A program made the translations under genes and the position numbers. This document shows, in pieces, positions 1 to 9,588 of a stretch of 64,000 bases of DNA; positions within the stretch are counted from its first letter, which is position 1, and each line of letters opens with the position of its first letter. Source of the DNA: Paraburkholderia ribeironis (GTDB lineage Bacteria > Pseudomonadota > Gammaproteobacteria > Burkholderiales > Burkholderiaceae); contig NZ_CYGX02000048.1 in assembly GCF_900019265.1 (NCBI RefSeq), positions 23,252 through 87,251 of the forward strand, in the 5' to 3' direction. The notes under the pieces are model-generated. The model saw only the letters and a list, made by a program, of their open reading frames with translations, was not told where the DNA came from and made no database searches.

Positions 1-1
1 A

Positions 2-451
2 TTGGCCCACGAGATGGCCTATGGACTTTCTATCGAATCCGAAGAGTGCCGACGCTTGGTAGGAGCGGTGGACCGATTTATCGCGGCTCTCAACGCAGTT
101 ATCTGGAACACCGCTTACACGGAAGCGCCATTATCGCCGGAGGAATTCTACGCGCGGGTAAGCGAAGCGCGACGCGCTGCTAGAAGCGAGCTTGCTATGA
201 GCCTATTTCGAGCAAGGGAGGTGGCTCGGATACTGGGATCTTCAGCGTGGCTCCGCAAAAGTCACCTTCACTGGGTGCGGTTCGGGCGAGCGTGGGTGGG
301 AGGAGGACTAAAAGACGAGCTCGTGGGACCCATGCCAGAAGTTCTTCGATTTGGAGAGACAGACATGATACTTCGACGAGCTGCGCAGGTAGCAGAATGG
401 CTCGCCTTTTGGGGAGACCCACTTACCCTTAAGGATCGCTGGCGAAAATAG
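2..451 (+). CDS. Hypothetical protein, 5' end probably cut by the window edge
   Basis: An open frame of about 149 residues reaches the left edge of the window; the only start visible is a TTG at position 2, so the true N-terminus is probably outside. The product is rich in Arg, Glu and Trp and looks soluble and mainly helical, with no signal peptide or membrane segment. I recognise no family. It lies 140 bp upstream of the HEPN-like gene on the same strand and shares its lower GC and mixed codon use, so both may belong to one accessory segment. No function can be assigned. Confidence 0.5.
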   Translation: MAHEMAYGLSIESEECRRLVGAVDRFIAALNAVIWNTAYTEAPLSPEEFYARVSEARRAARSELAMSLFRAREVARILGSSAWLRKSHLHWVRFGRAWVGGGLKDELVGPMPEVLRFGETDMILRRAAQVAEWLAFWGDPLTLKDRWRK

Positions 452-592
452 CATCACAGGAACTAGGGCGCGCTCTGCAACCGTGCGTTTACGCGACAAG
501 CCACTGTACTGGGGATGAGAGCATCCATCCCGATGCATGTCGGGGTTAGATATCCGCCGCTCGTGCGAGTGCGTCACACTGAAAGGAAAGCC

Positions 593-1939
593 TTGAATAC
601 TTCAAAAACGTATTCGCGGGAAATTGGTCTGTTACGCACCCTCGCGATCCACCTTGAGAGACGGCCCCTGCCATTTGAACGGCTCACGCAGGCGGCGCTA
701 CGACGAGAAGGTCTTGGGCATGTACGTGAGACTGCGGCTGGTGTCATTGCCATTCGCATGCCTGGACATCACGCGCTCACCGAACTCACTGACTGCGTTT
801 TAGACCAAATCCCCGGTCTGGAGCGGGGCGCAATATATGCAGATATCGAGGCGGAGCTGTTCAACTTCATCGAGAGCTACGTCGATCGTGAACCATCGAG
901 CATTGGAACCGTCGACGCAGAGGCCCTCTTGGCGCGCTTAACGAACTGGTTTACTGCGAGAGCGACGCCGCGACGTGTTTTTGTGCCTTGTCTAATCAGT
1001 CGCACGCCTGCGCCGCGCTTCGAAATCGGCCCAGTTACGTTTGAATTTTCCGACCGCATCACTACGAGTGACTTTTATCCGCAGGGTCGCGGGGATGGGA
1101 TATTCGATCGGCGTGGATTTGACGATCTCGTGCGATGGATGCGCGACGAAAAAGCTGATTGGCTGGCGCGCGTTGACGTCGCTGGTTGTGAGCAAAAGCG
1201 CGCTGAAGAAATAGCGGAACTTGCGGTCGATCTTGTAATCGTTGGATTGCAGCTCGCGGCGCCTTATCTCGACACGCGCACTATGGCACGGCTCGGTGCG
1301 AGGCGAGGAACATCGCAAAAGCGCACTCTGTCGGAAGCAAATGGCTACTTTAGTAGTGGCTGGGCGCGCAAAGAGCCGGGAATGACAATTGGCCAAGGAA
1401 CTCTACCTGAGATCATGAGACAGGCCGCGCCCATTTTTACTGCAGTCGGGAACGTAGTACGTTCGTTCGCTACTGGGTCCCTTCGTCTGGCGGTGCTTGA
1501 GCAGGCCTGGTGCGACGCTGCATATTGGTTTCATCAAGGATTGACAGAGTCGATAGACTCCATCGCGATAACAAAGCTCGAGACGGCGTTGGAGGTGTTG
1601 GTGCGCGCAGAAAGCAGTAAGGGAAGCGAGCGGCGTATGTTTGAGATATTAGGCGCGTTTTTTGGTTTGGAGCCGGATGATCCGATTGCGCCCGGGTCCA
1701 CGCTAACCGCAAGGCAATTTGCGCGGAATGTGGTTCGTGACCGTTCTCGTATTCTGCATGGGACATGGTCCACTTTGAACATGCGCGGCATAGACAGAGC
1801 AGGCATGGAAGGCTTCGTAAGTACAGTCCTCCGAACGGCCGTCATTGAGCTTGAGGCTTACACGCATCTCGCACAGCGGCCTGATGACATCGACCATTTT
1901 CTCGACTGGGTTGGGCGCCGGAGAGCGACATCTTTGTGA
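593..1939 (+). CDS. HEPN/Apea-like domain protein, accessory
   Basis: This is a soluble protein of about 448 residues. The C-terminal third (roughly residues 325-400) holds an acidic ALEVLVRAE-type helix followed by a R-D-R-S-R-I-L-H-G motif, which fits the R-x(4-6)-H signature of HEPN and Apea-like domains; many members of that superfamily are RNases or partners in defence and toxin systems. The N-terminal half is unrecognised. I chose the TTG at 593 because GAAAGGAAAG lies just upstream; an ATG at 515 in the same frame lacks a good ribosome site. GC is visibly lower than in the genes that follow, which suggests transfer. The catalytic role is inference from one motif. Confidence 0.6.
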   Translation: MNTSKTYSREIGLLRTLAIHLERRPLPFERLTQAALRREGLGHVRETAAGVIAIRMPGHHALTELTDCVLDQIPGLERGAIYADIEAELFNFIESYVDREPSSIGTVDAEALLARLTNWFTARATPRRVFVPCLISRTPAPRFEIGPVTFEFSDRITTSDFYPQGRGDGIFDRRGFDDLVRWMRDEKADWLARVDVAGCEQKRAEEIAELAVDLVIVGLQLAAPYLDTRTMARLGARRGTSQKRTLSEANGYFSSGWARKEPGMTIGQGTLPEIMRQAAPIFTAVGNVVRSFATGSLRLAVLEQAWCDAAYWFHQGLTESIDSIAITKLETALEVLVRAESSKGSERRMFEILGAFFGLEPDDPIAPGSTLTARQFARNVVRDRSRILHGTWSTLNMRGIDRAGMEGFVSTVLRTAVIELEAYTHLAQRPDDIDHFLDWVGRRRATSL

Positions 1940-2210
1940 TTGTAAGTTCGTGAGGCCATCATCGAAGGCTGGCGATCCAGGAGCGGTGGGGGGGCCGGAG
2001 AGAGCGTATGTCTGCTGGGCCTTAGAAGCAGTCGCTGAGGTTTCGAAGTCCCCAACGGCTGCAACGGGTCCGAAATGCGTCCGCCGTCCGCCGGACGGTT
2101 GGCGCCCCCGATTTTTGCGATGCAGCAGAGAACGCCTGTATCAACCCCAAAATACGGATACCCGTTTTTTCGCTGACCAGAAGATTTGCCGAAAGGATTT
2201 GCCGAAAGCG

Positions 2211-3101
2211 CTAAAGCGCCAGCACCGTCACACCCACTTCCACACGATGCGCGCCGCCGCCGAGAATCATGCCGCGCAGCAACGACACATCGCTGTAGTC
2301 GCGGCCGATCGCGAGCGTCACGTGATCCACGTCGGCCAGCATGTCATTGGTCGGATCGAGGTCGATCCAGCCGCTGCCCGGACAATGCACCGACACCCAC
2401 GCATGCGACGCGTCCGCACCGATCAAACGCGGCTGCCCCGGCGGTGGATCGTTGCGCAGATAACCGCTGACATAACGCGCCGGCAAACCCAGCGAGCGCA
2501 AGCAGCCGATCATCACCTGCGCGAAATCCTGGCACACGCCGCTCTTCAATTCGAACGCGCGTTCGGCGGGCGTATCGAACATCGTCGCCGACGCCTTGTA
2601 CGCGAAATCCGCGTGAATCCGGTGCATCAGATCGATCGCTCCGGCCGCGATGGGCCGATGACTTGGAAAGCTCGGCAACGCATACTCGCGCAGCGCCGGC
2701 CACAGCACGATATTCGGCGACGCGAAACAGAATTCGACTTCGGCCCGGAACTGGCCGCCGACCCGAAACTGCAACGCATCGGCCACGTCATCCCATGCGG
2801 GCGTCGTGTCGGGATCGAGGTCGGTCCAGCGCGGCGTCAGCGACACCATGGTTTCGCTGACGAGTTGCAGGCGCTCGTGCGGCGCATCCAGCGCGAAGTA
2901 CAGTACATCGTTGCCGAACGCATCGATACGGCTGTTCAGATACGACGGCGCCGGCTCGATCCGCTCTTCGTGCGAGATCACCCGCTGCCACGAGCAGGCG
3001 ATCGGCCGTATCGTCGCGAGATGCTGCGCGGTCTCCACGTAGGTTGAATAATGGTAAGTGGTCCGATGCGATACGGACAACACGGTCGGCGCGTGCTTCA
3101 T
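2211..3101 (-). CDS. Transglutaminase-like cysteine protease/ligase fold protein
   Basis: A cytoplasmic protein of 296 residues. An N-terminal bacterial transglutaminase-like region (about 5-85) precedes a transglutaminase core whose triad is visible: Cys190 in GVCQDF, His233 in ASHAW and Asp249 in LDPTND. The ATG at 3101 overlaps the stop of the upstream ATP-grasp gene as ATGA, so translation is probably coupled. The family is repeatedly found with circularly permuted ATP-grasp/alpha-E proteins and is predicted to cut or form isopeptide-type bonds in a peptide-ligation system; the substrate is unknown. Confidence 0.87.
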   Translation of the reverse strand: MKHAPTVLSVSHRTTYHYSTYVETAQHLATIRPIACSWQRVISHEERIEPAPSYLNSRIDAFGNDVLYFALDAPHERLQLVSETMVSLTPRWTDLDPDTTPAWDDVADALQFRVGGQFRAEVEFCFASPNIVLWPALREYALPSFPSHRPIAAGAIDLMHRIHADFAYKASATMFDTPAERAFELKSGVCQDFAQVMIGCLRSLGLPARYVSGYLRNDPPPGQPRLIGADASHAWVSVHCPGSGWIDLDPTNDMLADVDHVTLAIGRDYSDVSLLRGMILGGGAHRVEVGVTVLAL

Positions 3102-5758
3102 GACCACACCTGCGAGGCCACGGTGCTCGCGTGACTGAAATAGCGCGCGCTGATTTCGTGCGCCGCCGCGCCGACAAACCCGCCAATCTGATCGCAGACC
3201 GTGATCAGCTGAGCGTACGCGCCCTGCTCATCGACTTCGCAGAGCAATTCCAGCATCGGCAGCGATGCGGCGGGCGGCATCAACTCCGCGAACGGACGAT
3301 GCCGGCGGCTGCCCGCGGCCACGGCAATCTCGTCGAGCTTGTTGCACAAACGCTCGTACACGCCGTAAATGCCGCGCGGGTTGGTCGGCTCGATCACCAG
3401 CAGGTCGAGCAGGGCCGGCACTTCGAAGCGCCCCGGATAGAGCGAACGGTACGTCAGCGTACAGTCGAACAGTTGCAGCAGCAGATCGAAACCGGCGGGC
3501 CTCGCGAGCTGGCCGTTATTGGCGACCACGCGCACGAATGACGTCATCGCCTGCACGCGTTCGATATGACGCCCCGCGAACAGCAAACGCCACGCTTCGT
3601 CACGCGTCATGCGGTCGCCTTGCGCACCGCTGATCGCCGACAGTTGCACCGACAGCCGTTCGAGTGCGCTCATCAAGGTCACGCGGTCGTAACGGTCGTG
3701 GTGGTCCTGGTATTCGCCACGGCCGTTCGCACTGCCGTTGCCGTTGCCATTACCGCTTCCCTGCAATGAACCACCGCCCGAACCCGCGCCCGGCATCAGC
3801 GTTTGCAACGCATCGCGGAAGTCGTTGCGCGCCGCGAGAATCGTGCGCCAGTGATCGTTCGACAGCCGGCCACGCACTTCGCCATTTGAGCTCGCCTGGC
3901 AACTGAGGTTCTGACCGATGCCCGTGATCCCCGTGCTCTCGCTCAGGTTGGCAACCAGCGCGCGTTCGAACGCTTGCGGCGAATACGGCGCGAACAGGTC
4001 GCCGGATTGCACCAGACCGCAGTACATCGCGAGGTCGACCAGGGTCGGAAACATCGCGTCGGCGTCATTGCCTTCGAGCGAGTCGAGGATCAGCCGCAAC
4101 AGCCGCACGTTGTTTTCGGCGCGCTCACCATAACGGCCAGCCCAGAAGAGATTTTCCGCCGCGCGGCTCGATACCATGCGACGCTTGCGCGCGAGGTCGG
4201 CGGGTTGCATCGGCGAAGGCAGCAGCGTGAACGTCGAACTCGGCTGGCTCGACAGCACCCAGGTGTCGACGCTGCTGCCGCCGTATTGCATCGACACCGT
4301 CGCCTTGCGTTCGGCTGCCATTCGCGTGAAGCCGCCCGGCATCACATGCCAGCCGCCGTTGACATCGGCGATCGCATAGACGCGCAGCACCGACGGACGC
4401 CCGCCGATGGTGCCGTCCTCGTAGCGCGGCGTGCAGGAAAAGCGCGGCACCTGCTGGATCGTATACGTATCGGGCATCGCTTCGATGCGTTCGCGCCACG
4501 CCAGCAGCTTCTGCGTGCCCTGCTCGGCGCCGGGCGGCGCGTCGCGCCCGGTCACCGGCCACGTCGGCACGATGAAGGCCTCGTCAAGCCGCGTGAACGC
4601 CTGCTCGCGCGCCGCCTGTTCACCGCACCACCAGCTCGCGACCCCCGGCAATACGAGCTCTTCTTCGAGCAGCGCCTGGGCGATGCGCGGCAGAAAACCA
4701 TGCAAAGCCGGCGACTCGACAAAGCCCGAGCCCGGCACGTTCGACACGATCACATTGCCCGCGCGCATCACCTGCAACAGGCCCGGCACGCCGATGCTCG
4801 AATCGGCGCGCAACTCGACCGGATCGCAGAACGCATCGTCGAGACGGCGCAGCACGACGTGCACGCGTTCGAGGCCGGCGAGCGTCTTCAGATAGAGCAT
4901 GTCGTCGCGCACGGTCAGGTCTTTGCCTTCGACCAGCGTGACGCCGAGATAGCGCGCGAGGAACACGTGCTCGAAGTAGGTTTCGCTGAACGGTCCCGGC
5001 GTGAGCAGCGCGATGTGCGGCGATGTTTCGGCGCTCGCGTCGTGCCGCATGGTCGCCTGACCTGCCCGCACGAGCGTCGCGATCAGTTGCGAATAGGTCG
5101 GCGCGAGACGACTCACGCGCATCGAACGGAATGGATCGGCGAACAGCGTCGACACGATCAGGCGGTTTTCCAGCGCGTAACCGAGACCCGACGGCGCCTC
5201 GGTGCGATGTGCGATCACGGTCCAGTCGCCGCCCGGGGCGCGTGCGAGGTCGACCGCGACCACTTGCAGAAACTGGCCGCCGGGCGGCGCGTAGCCCTTC
5301 ACCGAACGCAGATAGCCGGGATGCCCGAACACCAGCGCGGGCGGCAGTTGGCCGCGCTCGAGCAAGGCCTGCGGCCCGTAGATATCGGCGACGATCGCAT
5401 TGAGCAGATGCGCGCGCTGCATCACGCCGCGCTCGATGTGCGCCCACTCGTGCTCGCTGATCAGGAACGGCAGCAGATCGAGCGCCCACGGCCGGGACTC
5501 GCCTTTGTCCGCGTAGACGTTGTAGCTGATGTCGTTATCGCGGATCTGCTGGGCGACCGACGCGCAGTGATCCTCCAGCCGCGCGACGCCGTCCTCGCCG
5601 AGCCGCTCGAAGAATTGCCGCCACGGCTCGCGCAGCGCGCCCGCTGCGTCGCGCAACTCGTCCCAATGCCCCTCGTGACCCGGCAATAGCCGCAACAGAG
5701 ACGAAGCGTCCGCGTGGACCGCGGACGCTTCGAACGGAAAAGTCGATTGAAAGGCCAA
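3098..5758 (-). CDS. Fused circularly permuted ATP-grasp and alpha-E protein
   Basis: A protein of 886 residues made of two units that are often separate genes. Residues about 1-480 form the circularly permuted type-2 ATP-grasp (old DUF404/DUF407), with segments such as NDISYNVYAD, LTPGP and a Gly-rich NVPGSGF. Residues about 515-870 form the alpha-E (DUF403) helical domain, starting near RAAENLFWAGRYGERAE. Inside alpha-E lies a Gly/Asn/Ser-rich insertion (about 668-695) that is probably a disordered loop. The likely activity is ATP-dependent amide-bond formation on an unknown peptide. The only start fitting the N-terminus is a TTG at 5758 without a strong Shine-Dalgarno, and a 13-bp hairpin follows 26 nt later. 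It is the middle gene of a three-gene operon. Confidence 0.87.
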   Translation of the reverse strand: MAFQSTFPFEASAVHADASSLLRLLPGHEGHWDELRDAAGALREPWRQFFERLGEDGVARLEDHCASVAQQIRDNDISYNVYADKGESRPWALDLLPFLISEHEWAHIERGVMQRAHLLNAIVADIYGPQALLERGQLPPALVFGHPGYLRSVKGYAPPGGQFLQVVAVDLARAPGGDWTVIAHRTEAPSGLGYALENRLIVSTLFADPFRSMRVSRLAPTYSQLIATLVRAGQATMRHDASAETSPHIALLTPGPFSETYFEHVFLARYLGVTLVEGKDLTVRDDMLYLKTLAGLERVHVVLRRLDDAFCDPVELRADSSIGVPGLLQVMRAGNVIVSNVPGSGFVESPALHGFLPRIAQALLEEELVLPGVASWWCGEQAAREQAFTRLDEAFIVPTWPVTGRDAPPGAEQGTQKLLAWRERIEAMPDTYTIQQVPRFSCTPRYEDGTIGGRPSVLRVYAIADVNGGWHVMPGGFTRMAAERKATVSMQYGGSSVDTWVLSSQPSSTFTLLPSPMQPADLARKRRMVSSRAAENLFWAGRYGERAENNVRLLRLILDSLEGNDADAMFPTLVDLAMYCGLVQSGDLFAPYSPQAFERALVANLSESTGITGIGQNLSCQASSNGEVRGRLSNDHWRTILAARNDFRDALQTLMPGAGSGGGSLQGSGNGNGNGSANGRGEYQDHHDRYDRVTLMSALERLSVQLSAISGAQGDRMTRDEAWRLLFAGRHIERVQAMTSFVRVVANNGQLARPAGFDLLLQLFDCTLTYRSLYPGRFEVPALLDLLVIEPTNPRGIYGVYERLCNKLDEIAVAAGSRRHRPFAELMPPAASLPMLELLCEVDEQGAYAQLITVCDQIGGFVGAAAHEISARYFSHASTVASQVWS
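5702..5732 (-). other. Perfect 13-bp hairpin just inside the ATP-grasp gene
   Basis: CGAAGCGTCCGCG (5702-5714) and its exact reverse complement (5720-5732) flank a 5-nt loop. In the mRNA the stem starts 26 nt after the TTG start codon, where stable structure commonly lowers initiation. It encodes an ordinary Ala/Ser/His/Asp stretch, so the symmetry is not forced by the protein sequence. Confidence 0.6.
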
Positions 5759-5787
5759 GATCGTGTCGTTTCAGGAGTGAGCGGGCT

Positions 5788-8700
5788 TCACCAGTAACGC
5801 AGATCGAGCGTGAACGGAAACTCGAGACCGCGCTGCGGCACATCGACCGTGAGCGGCCCCGGCGTATGACCCGACGCGAAGAAGCGTGCGCGCCGCCGGC
5901 TTTCCGCCTCGTAGGCGTTGACCGGGAAGGTCTGGTAGTTGCGCCCGCCCGGATGAGCGACATGATACTGGCATCCGCCCAGCGAGCGGCCAGTCCATGT
6001 ATCGACCAGGTCGAACGTGAGCGGCGCGTCGACGCCGATGGTGGGATGCAGCGCCGACGGTTGCGACCATGCGCGAAAGCGCACGCCGGCCACGTATTCG
6101 CTGACCCGGCCGGTCGGCTGCAACGGCACCGGCACGCCGTTGACGGTCAGCACATGGCGGTTGTCGTTCAGGCCCAGCGCGAGCACTTCGAGCCGCTCCA
6201 CCGATGAATCCACGTAACGCACCGTGCCGCCCGCCGAGCCCTCCTCGCCCATCACGTGCCAAGGTTCGAGCGCGTTGCGGATCGTCAGCGAGACGCCGTT
6301 CACCGTGGTCTCGCCGACCAGCGGGAAGCGGAACTCGAAGTGCGGCGCGAACCAGCTGCTGTCGAACGCGAAGCCGGCGCGGTTCAGTTCGCCGAGCACG
6401 TCGTCGAAATCCATCTTCACGAAGGTGCCGAGCAGGAAGCGGTCATGCAGTTCGGTGCCCCAGCGCGTCAGGCGCTGCGTGTACGGCGTGTGCCAGAAGC
6501 GCGCCACCAGCGCGCGCAGCAACAACTGCTGCACGAGACTCATGCGCGCGTGCGGCGGCATTTCGAAGCCGCGCAATTCGAGCAGGCCGAGGCGTCCGGT
6601 GGGGCCATCGGGCGAATAGAGTTTGTCGATGCAGAACTCGGCGCGGTGCGTATTGCCCGTCACGTCGATCAGGATATTGCGCAGCGAGCGGTCGATCATC
6701 CACGCCGGCAGATTCGCGCTGTCGCGAGCGCCGAGCAGATCGATCTGCCGCTGCAACTCGCGCAACGCAATCTCGAGTTCATAGACCTGGTCGTTGCGCG
6801 CTTCGTCGACCCGCGGCGCCTGGCTGGTCGGTCCGATGAAGAGCCCCGAGAACAGATACGACAGCGACGGATGGTTATGCCAGTACGCCAGCAGACTCGC
6901 GAGCAGATCGGGGCGGCGCAGGAACGGACTGTCGGCGGCTGTCGCGCCGCCGAGCACGAAGTGATTGCCGCCGCCCGTGCCCGTGTGGCGGCCGTCGGTC
7001 ATGAACTTCTCGCTGCTGAGATAGCTCTCGGCCGCCGACTGATACAGGTATTCGGTGTGATCGACCAGTTGGTCCCAGTTGGCGGCCGGATGAATGTTCA
7101 CCTCGATCACGCCCGGGTCCGGCGTCACCTGCAGCATTTTCAGGCGTGCATCGCGCGGCGGCGGATAGCCTTCGAGCATCACCTGCATCTTCAGCTCGCC
7201 CGCCGTCGCTTCGACAGCGGCGAGCAGCTCGAGATAATCGTCGAGTTCGGTGAGCGGCGGCATGAACACATGCAGCAGCGTGCGGCCGCTGCCGAAAGTC
7301 TCCGTCTCGGCTTTCGGACCCGCCGCGCGTTTCGGGTCGCGTGCCTCGACGCAGATCGCCGTGCGCAGCGTGTCCTTCGACGACTGGCCGCGCGCCGGTG
7401 GCGACTCGCCAGGCTGACTCGCATAGGCCAGCACGCCGCGGTCCGCCGCGCCACTCAACAAGTCCGCCGCCGACAGCGACCGCGCGGCCGCCTGCCGCGC
7501 ATCGGCCGGGGTCGGCGCGCGCCGTGCGGCGTCGCTGGTCTGGCCGCCGCGCAACGGCTCATCATATTGCCGGCGCAACTGCGCGGCGGTGCGCAACGGC
7601 ACCGGCGGTGCGAACGGATCGTGCGCGTGCTGATACGGATAGTCGGTTCTCGACACCCAAGGCAACGAGTCGAGCGGCAGCCGGTAACCCATCGGCGAGT
7701 CACCCGGAATCAGGTACATGCGCTCGTCGCGGAAGAACCAGCGGCCGCTCACCCACTTCGGCGCCGCGTTCGGCACGTCGCGTTCGCGCGCTAGCGGCAA
7801 CACGTAGCCGCTAGCGCCACCGAGACCCGCATCGAACACGCGACGCAGGCGCACGCGCTCCAGCTCATCGTCCAGACGCGCGTCGAATGGATCGACGTTG
7901 ACCGGCAAGCGCCGCTCGCGCCACAGGTAGTACCAGACGTCTTCGTAGCCGGGCTGGATGCAATCCGTGTCGAGCGACAGCCTGGTCGCGAGATGCGTGA
8001 TGAACCTTTGCGCATCTCCCGCGCTGTAATTGCCCGGCTCCCGTTCGTCGGCGAACAGCGCCGGGTTCTGCCAGCATGGCTCGCCGTCGGCGCGCCAGTA
8101 AAGCGACATCGCCCAGCGCGGCAACTGCTCGCCCGGATACCACTTGCCCTGGCCGATATGCAGGAAGCCGTTCGCGCCATAGCGCGTGCGCAGCTTGTCC
8201 ATCAGCGCGACCGCGTAGCCGCGTTTGGTCGGGCCGAGCGCATCGGTGTTCCACTCGGCGGCGTCGCGATCGCGCACCGACACGAAAGTCGGCTCGCCGC
8301 CCATGGTCAGGCGCACGTCCATCGCGGCGAGACGTTCGTCGACCTGCGCGCCCATCTTCAGCACGTCGCCCCACACCGCTTCACTGTACGGCTTGGTGAC
8401 ACGCGGCGTCTCCAGCACCCGCGCGATCGACATCGTGTGGTCGAACTCGACTTCGGATTCATCGACCGCGCCGGAAATCGGCGCGGCGCTACCCGGCTCG
8501 GGCGTGCAGGCGACCGGGATATGACCTTCGCCCGCGAGCAGACCGGAAGTCGGGTCGAGACCGATCCACCCGGCGCCCGGAAGGTACACCTCGCACCATG
8601 CATGCAGATCGGTGAAGTCGACTTCGGTGCCGCTTGGGCCGTCGATGGATTTGACGTCGGGCGCGAGTTGCAGCAGGTAGCCGGACACGAAGCGCGCGGC

Positions 8701-9288
8701 CAGCCCCAGTTGCCGCAAGGTTTCCACCAGCAGCCAGCCCGAGTCACGGCACGAGCCCGCAGCGCGCTCGAGCGTTTCATCAGGCATCTGCACGCCCGGC
8801 TCCATGCGGATGAGGTAGCGGATCTCGTGTTGCAGCCGTTGGTTCAGCGCGACGAGGAAGTCGGCGGTGCCGGTCGGCGTGCGGTCGATGCTCGCGACGA
8901 ACTCGGCGAAGCGCGGCGTCATCGGCCGCCTGGTCCGATACGGCGCGAGTTCGAGCGCGAGGCCCGGTGCGTAGTCGAACGGGAACTGCTCGGCCGACGG
9001 TTCGAGAAAGAAGTCGAATGGGTTATAGACGGCCATCTCGGCGACCAGATCCACGGTCACCTTGAATTCTTGCGTCTTCTCGGGAAACACGAGGCGCGCC
9101 TGATAGTTGGCGAACGCGTCCTGCTGCCAGTTGATGAAGTGTTCGGCCGGCTCGACCCGCATCGAATACGACAGGATCGGGGTCCGGCAATGCGGCGCGG
9201 GCCTGAGCCGCACGACCTGGGGCGACAGCGCGACCAGCCTGTCGTAGCGGTAATGTGTGACGTGATGCAACGCGACGCGTATGGACAC
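5788..9288 (-). CDS. Large transglutaminase-like protein with DUF2126 domain
   Basis: The product has about 1166 residues. Residues 1-280 form an N-terminal transglutaminase module with Cys180 (AGSCRDSGW), His229 (DLHAWCEV) and Asp245 (LDPTSG). The remaining ~850 residues match the DUF2126 type, including GGEPTFVSV and GGGNHFVLGG and a C-terminal beta-rich part. I chose the GTG at 9288 because AGGAG lies 7 nt upstream and VSIRVALHHVTHYRYD is the usual family N-terminus. Proteins of this architecture accompany ATP-grasp/alpha-E genes in many proteobacteria and are predicted to act on amide bonds; no biochemical role is established to my knowledge. It is first in the operon, 29 bp before the ATP-grasp gene. 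Confidence 0.87.
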   Translation of the reverse strand: MSIRVALHHVTHYRYDRLVALSPQVVRLRPAPHCRTPILSYSMRVEPAEHFINWQQDAFANYQARLVFPEKTQEFKVTVDLVAEMAVYNPFDFFLEPSAEQFPFDYAPGLALELAPYRTRRPMTPRFAEFVASIDRTPTGTADFLVALNQRLQHEIRYLIRMEPGVQMPDETLERAAGSCRDSGWLLVETLRQLGLAARFVSGYLLQLAPDVKSIDGPSGTEVDFTDLHAWCEVYLPGAGWIGLDPTSGLLAGEGHIPVACTPEPGSAAPISGAVDESEVEFDHTMSIARVLETPRVTKPYSEAVWGDVLKMGAQVDERLAAMDVRLTMGGEPTFVSVRDRDAAEWNTDALGPTKRGYAVALMDKLRTRYGANGFLHIGQGKWYPGEQLPRWAMSLYWRADGEPCWQNPALFADEREPGNYSAGDAQRFITHLATRLSLDTDCIQPGYEDVWYYLWRERRLPVNVDPFDARLDDELERVRLRRVFDAGLGGASGYVLPLARERDVPNAAPKWVSGRWFFRDERMYLIPGDSPMGYRLPLDSLPWVSRTDYPYQHAHDPFAPPVPLRTAAQLRRQYDEPLRGGQTSDAARRAPTPADARQAAARSLSAADLLSGAADRGVLAYASQPGESPPARGQSSKDTLRTAICVEARDPKRAAGPKAETETFGSGRTLLHVFMPPLTELDDYLELLAAVEATAGELKMQVMLEGYPPPRDARLKMLQVTPDPGVIEVNIHPAANWDQLVDHTEYLYQSAAESYLSSEKFMTDGRHTGTGGGNHFVLGGATAADSPFLRRPDLLASLLAYWHNHPSLSYLFSGLFIGPTSQAPRVDEARNDQVYELEIALRELQRQIDLLGARDSANLPAWMIDRSLRNILIDVTGNTHRAEFCIDKLYSPDGPTGRLGLLELRGFEMPPHARMSLVQQLLLRALVARFWHTPYTQRLTRWGTELHDRFLLGTFVKMDFDDVLGELNRAGFAFDSSWFAPHFEFRFPLVGETTVNGVSLTIRNALEPWHVMGEEGSAGGTVRYVDSSVERLEVLALGLNDNRHVLTVNGVPVPLQPTGRVSEYVAGVRFRAWSQPSALHPTIGVDAPLTFDLVDTWTGRSLGGCQYHVAHPGGRNYQTFPVNAYEAESRRRARFFASGHTPGPLTVDVPQRGLEFPFTLDLRYW

Positions 9289-9588
9289 ACCGGACTCCTG
9301 GACGAAGGATGGCAGCCCGCCAAAAAGCAAGCTTCATGCCGTTGCTGGAAAAACCGCGTGTACTGCCTGTTGCGGACCCGGATCGCTACGTGCCGCGAAG
9401 TGTGCCGCGCTCACGCCGATCATCCGGACCATCGAATCGCGCGCCGTTCGCCTCGCACCAAAGCGGCGCAGCGCCGATCCACGATCATGCATGTAATGTG
9501 CGTTAAGCCAGTGACGACTGGCAAATGCGGCATGAAGATTGCGGCGGGTTGTCGCTCACGCATGCCACCTCGACATCAGGTTCGACCG
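9289..9588. other. Divergent intergenic region
   Basis: These 300 bp separate the transglutaminase operon from the metallopeptidase gene and should hold both promoters. I see no clear -35/-10 pair, repeat or operator. Confidence 0.4.

Noticed and set aside
2084..2098. CCGTCC-GCC-GGACGG as a terminator of the HEPN-like gene
   Set aside because: Only six pairs with a 3-nt loop and the T-rich stretch follows too far away.
1845..3047. 400-residue plus-strand frame opposite the transglutaminase gene
   Set aside because: It is Arg/His-rich, antisense to a gene with a complete catalytic triad, and starts inside the HEPN-like gene; a GC-driven shadow frame.
3974..7794. Long plus-strand frames of 500-570 residues opposite the ATP-grasp and DUF2126 genes
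   Set aside because: Composition is dominated by Arg, Ala and His with no motif, and the minus strand carries clear domains over the same bases.
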